This document shows positions 32,524-32,574 of a stretch of 32,574 nt of DNA, in pieces. The translations under genes and the position numbers were made by a program. The DNA is from an uncultured Lachnospiraceae bacterium. GTDB lineage: Bacteria > Bacillota > Clostridia > Lachnospirales > Lachnospiraceae. The notes beneath the pieces were generated by a model. That model was given only the letters and a program-made list of their open reading frames with translations. It searched no databases and was not told the origin of the DNA. The stretch is from the NCBI GenBank assembly GCA_910577675.1, contig CAJTOR010000035.1:5630-38203 (forward strand). The letters are read 5' to 3'. Each line of letters starts with the position of its first letter. Positions within the stretch are counted from its first letter, which is position 1.

Positions 32524-32574
32524 TCGAGTAGGAGGCGGTGATTAACCGCCGTCCTCTCACACCACCGTGCGTAC
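32524..32574 (-). mobile_element. 3' end of a group II intron (domains V-VI)
   Basis: Read on the minus strand, the right edge begins GTACGCACGGTGGTGTGAGAGG, which fits the 3' strand of group II intron domain V and the linker. A domain VI hairpin follows: GGCGGT/ACCGCC with a five-base loop, then AGGA/TCCT and GAG/CTC separated by a single bulged A (plus-strand position 32529), the expected branch point. The intron should end at CTCGAT near 32523-32524. The rest, with any reverse transcriptase/maturase gene, lies beyond the window. Sequences of this kind are common in Lachnospiraceae. Confidence 0.72.

Noticed and set aside
32176..32531. Two plus-strand frames near the right edge
   Set aside because: They have no ribosome binding sites; the second runs toward the group II intron end and is probably noise.

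Overview
The window looks like chromosome from a motile, anaerobic, gut-type Clostridia, most likely Lachnospiraceae. The reasons are an Rnf ferredoxin:NAD+ oxidoreductase operon, strong AGGAGG ribosome binding sites, moderate G+C, three chemoreceptors, a BlaI/BlaR1 pair, a GH43 glycosidase and sugar ABC-transporter remnants. This is inferred from gene content; no 16S or other marker is present.

Left part (1-9550). A minus-strand operon rnfC-D-G-E-A encodes most of the Rnf complex; rnfB must lie beyond the left edge. Its promoter side carries a strongly folded 5' leader (4436-4584). A divergent plus-strand chemoreceptor (5061-6842) has its own promoter, a 200-nt leader and a bidirectional terminator. 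A minus-strand group follows: a 37-residue membrane peptide, a rubredoxin/glutamate-synthase-like flavoprotein, and a membrane-anchored protein with ten 13-residue repeats before a globular C-terminal domain.

Middle (9774-20930), all minus strand. It holds a Na+/Ca2+ antiporter, a GNAT acetyltransferase with a small membrane protein, and a four-cistron group (HD-domain protein, a frame-split membrane gene, its intact paralogue, and a membrane-anchored GH3 N-acetylhexosaminidase). Next come a BlaI-BlaR1-membrane protein operon with two clear BlaI operators over its promoter, and a MutS2-like ATPase lacking the Smr nuclease domain.

A gene-poor stretch follows (20931-21915). On the minus strand it contains a consensus promoter, a multi-branched RNA fold closed by a 14-bp stem, and a terminator about 300 nt downstream. 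I read this as a candidate stand-alone structured RNA. The same stretch has two pairs of about 60-bp-spaced imperfect repeats and a 58-nt hairpin.

Right part (21916-32574). There is a second chemoreceptor, then a plus-strand operon pairing a cytoplasmic GH43 glycosidase with a third chemoreceptor. Minus-strand genes follow: a HAD phosphatase, a small protein with an ADP-ribosyltransferase-like start, and a LacI-type regulator. Next is a scar in which a sugar-binding lipoprotein gene has been joined to a 5'-truncated DUF1861 gene, apparently by deletion of the genes between them. The window ends in the 3' end (domains V-VI) of a group II intron entering from the right on the minus strand.
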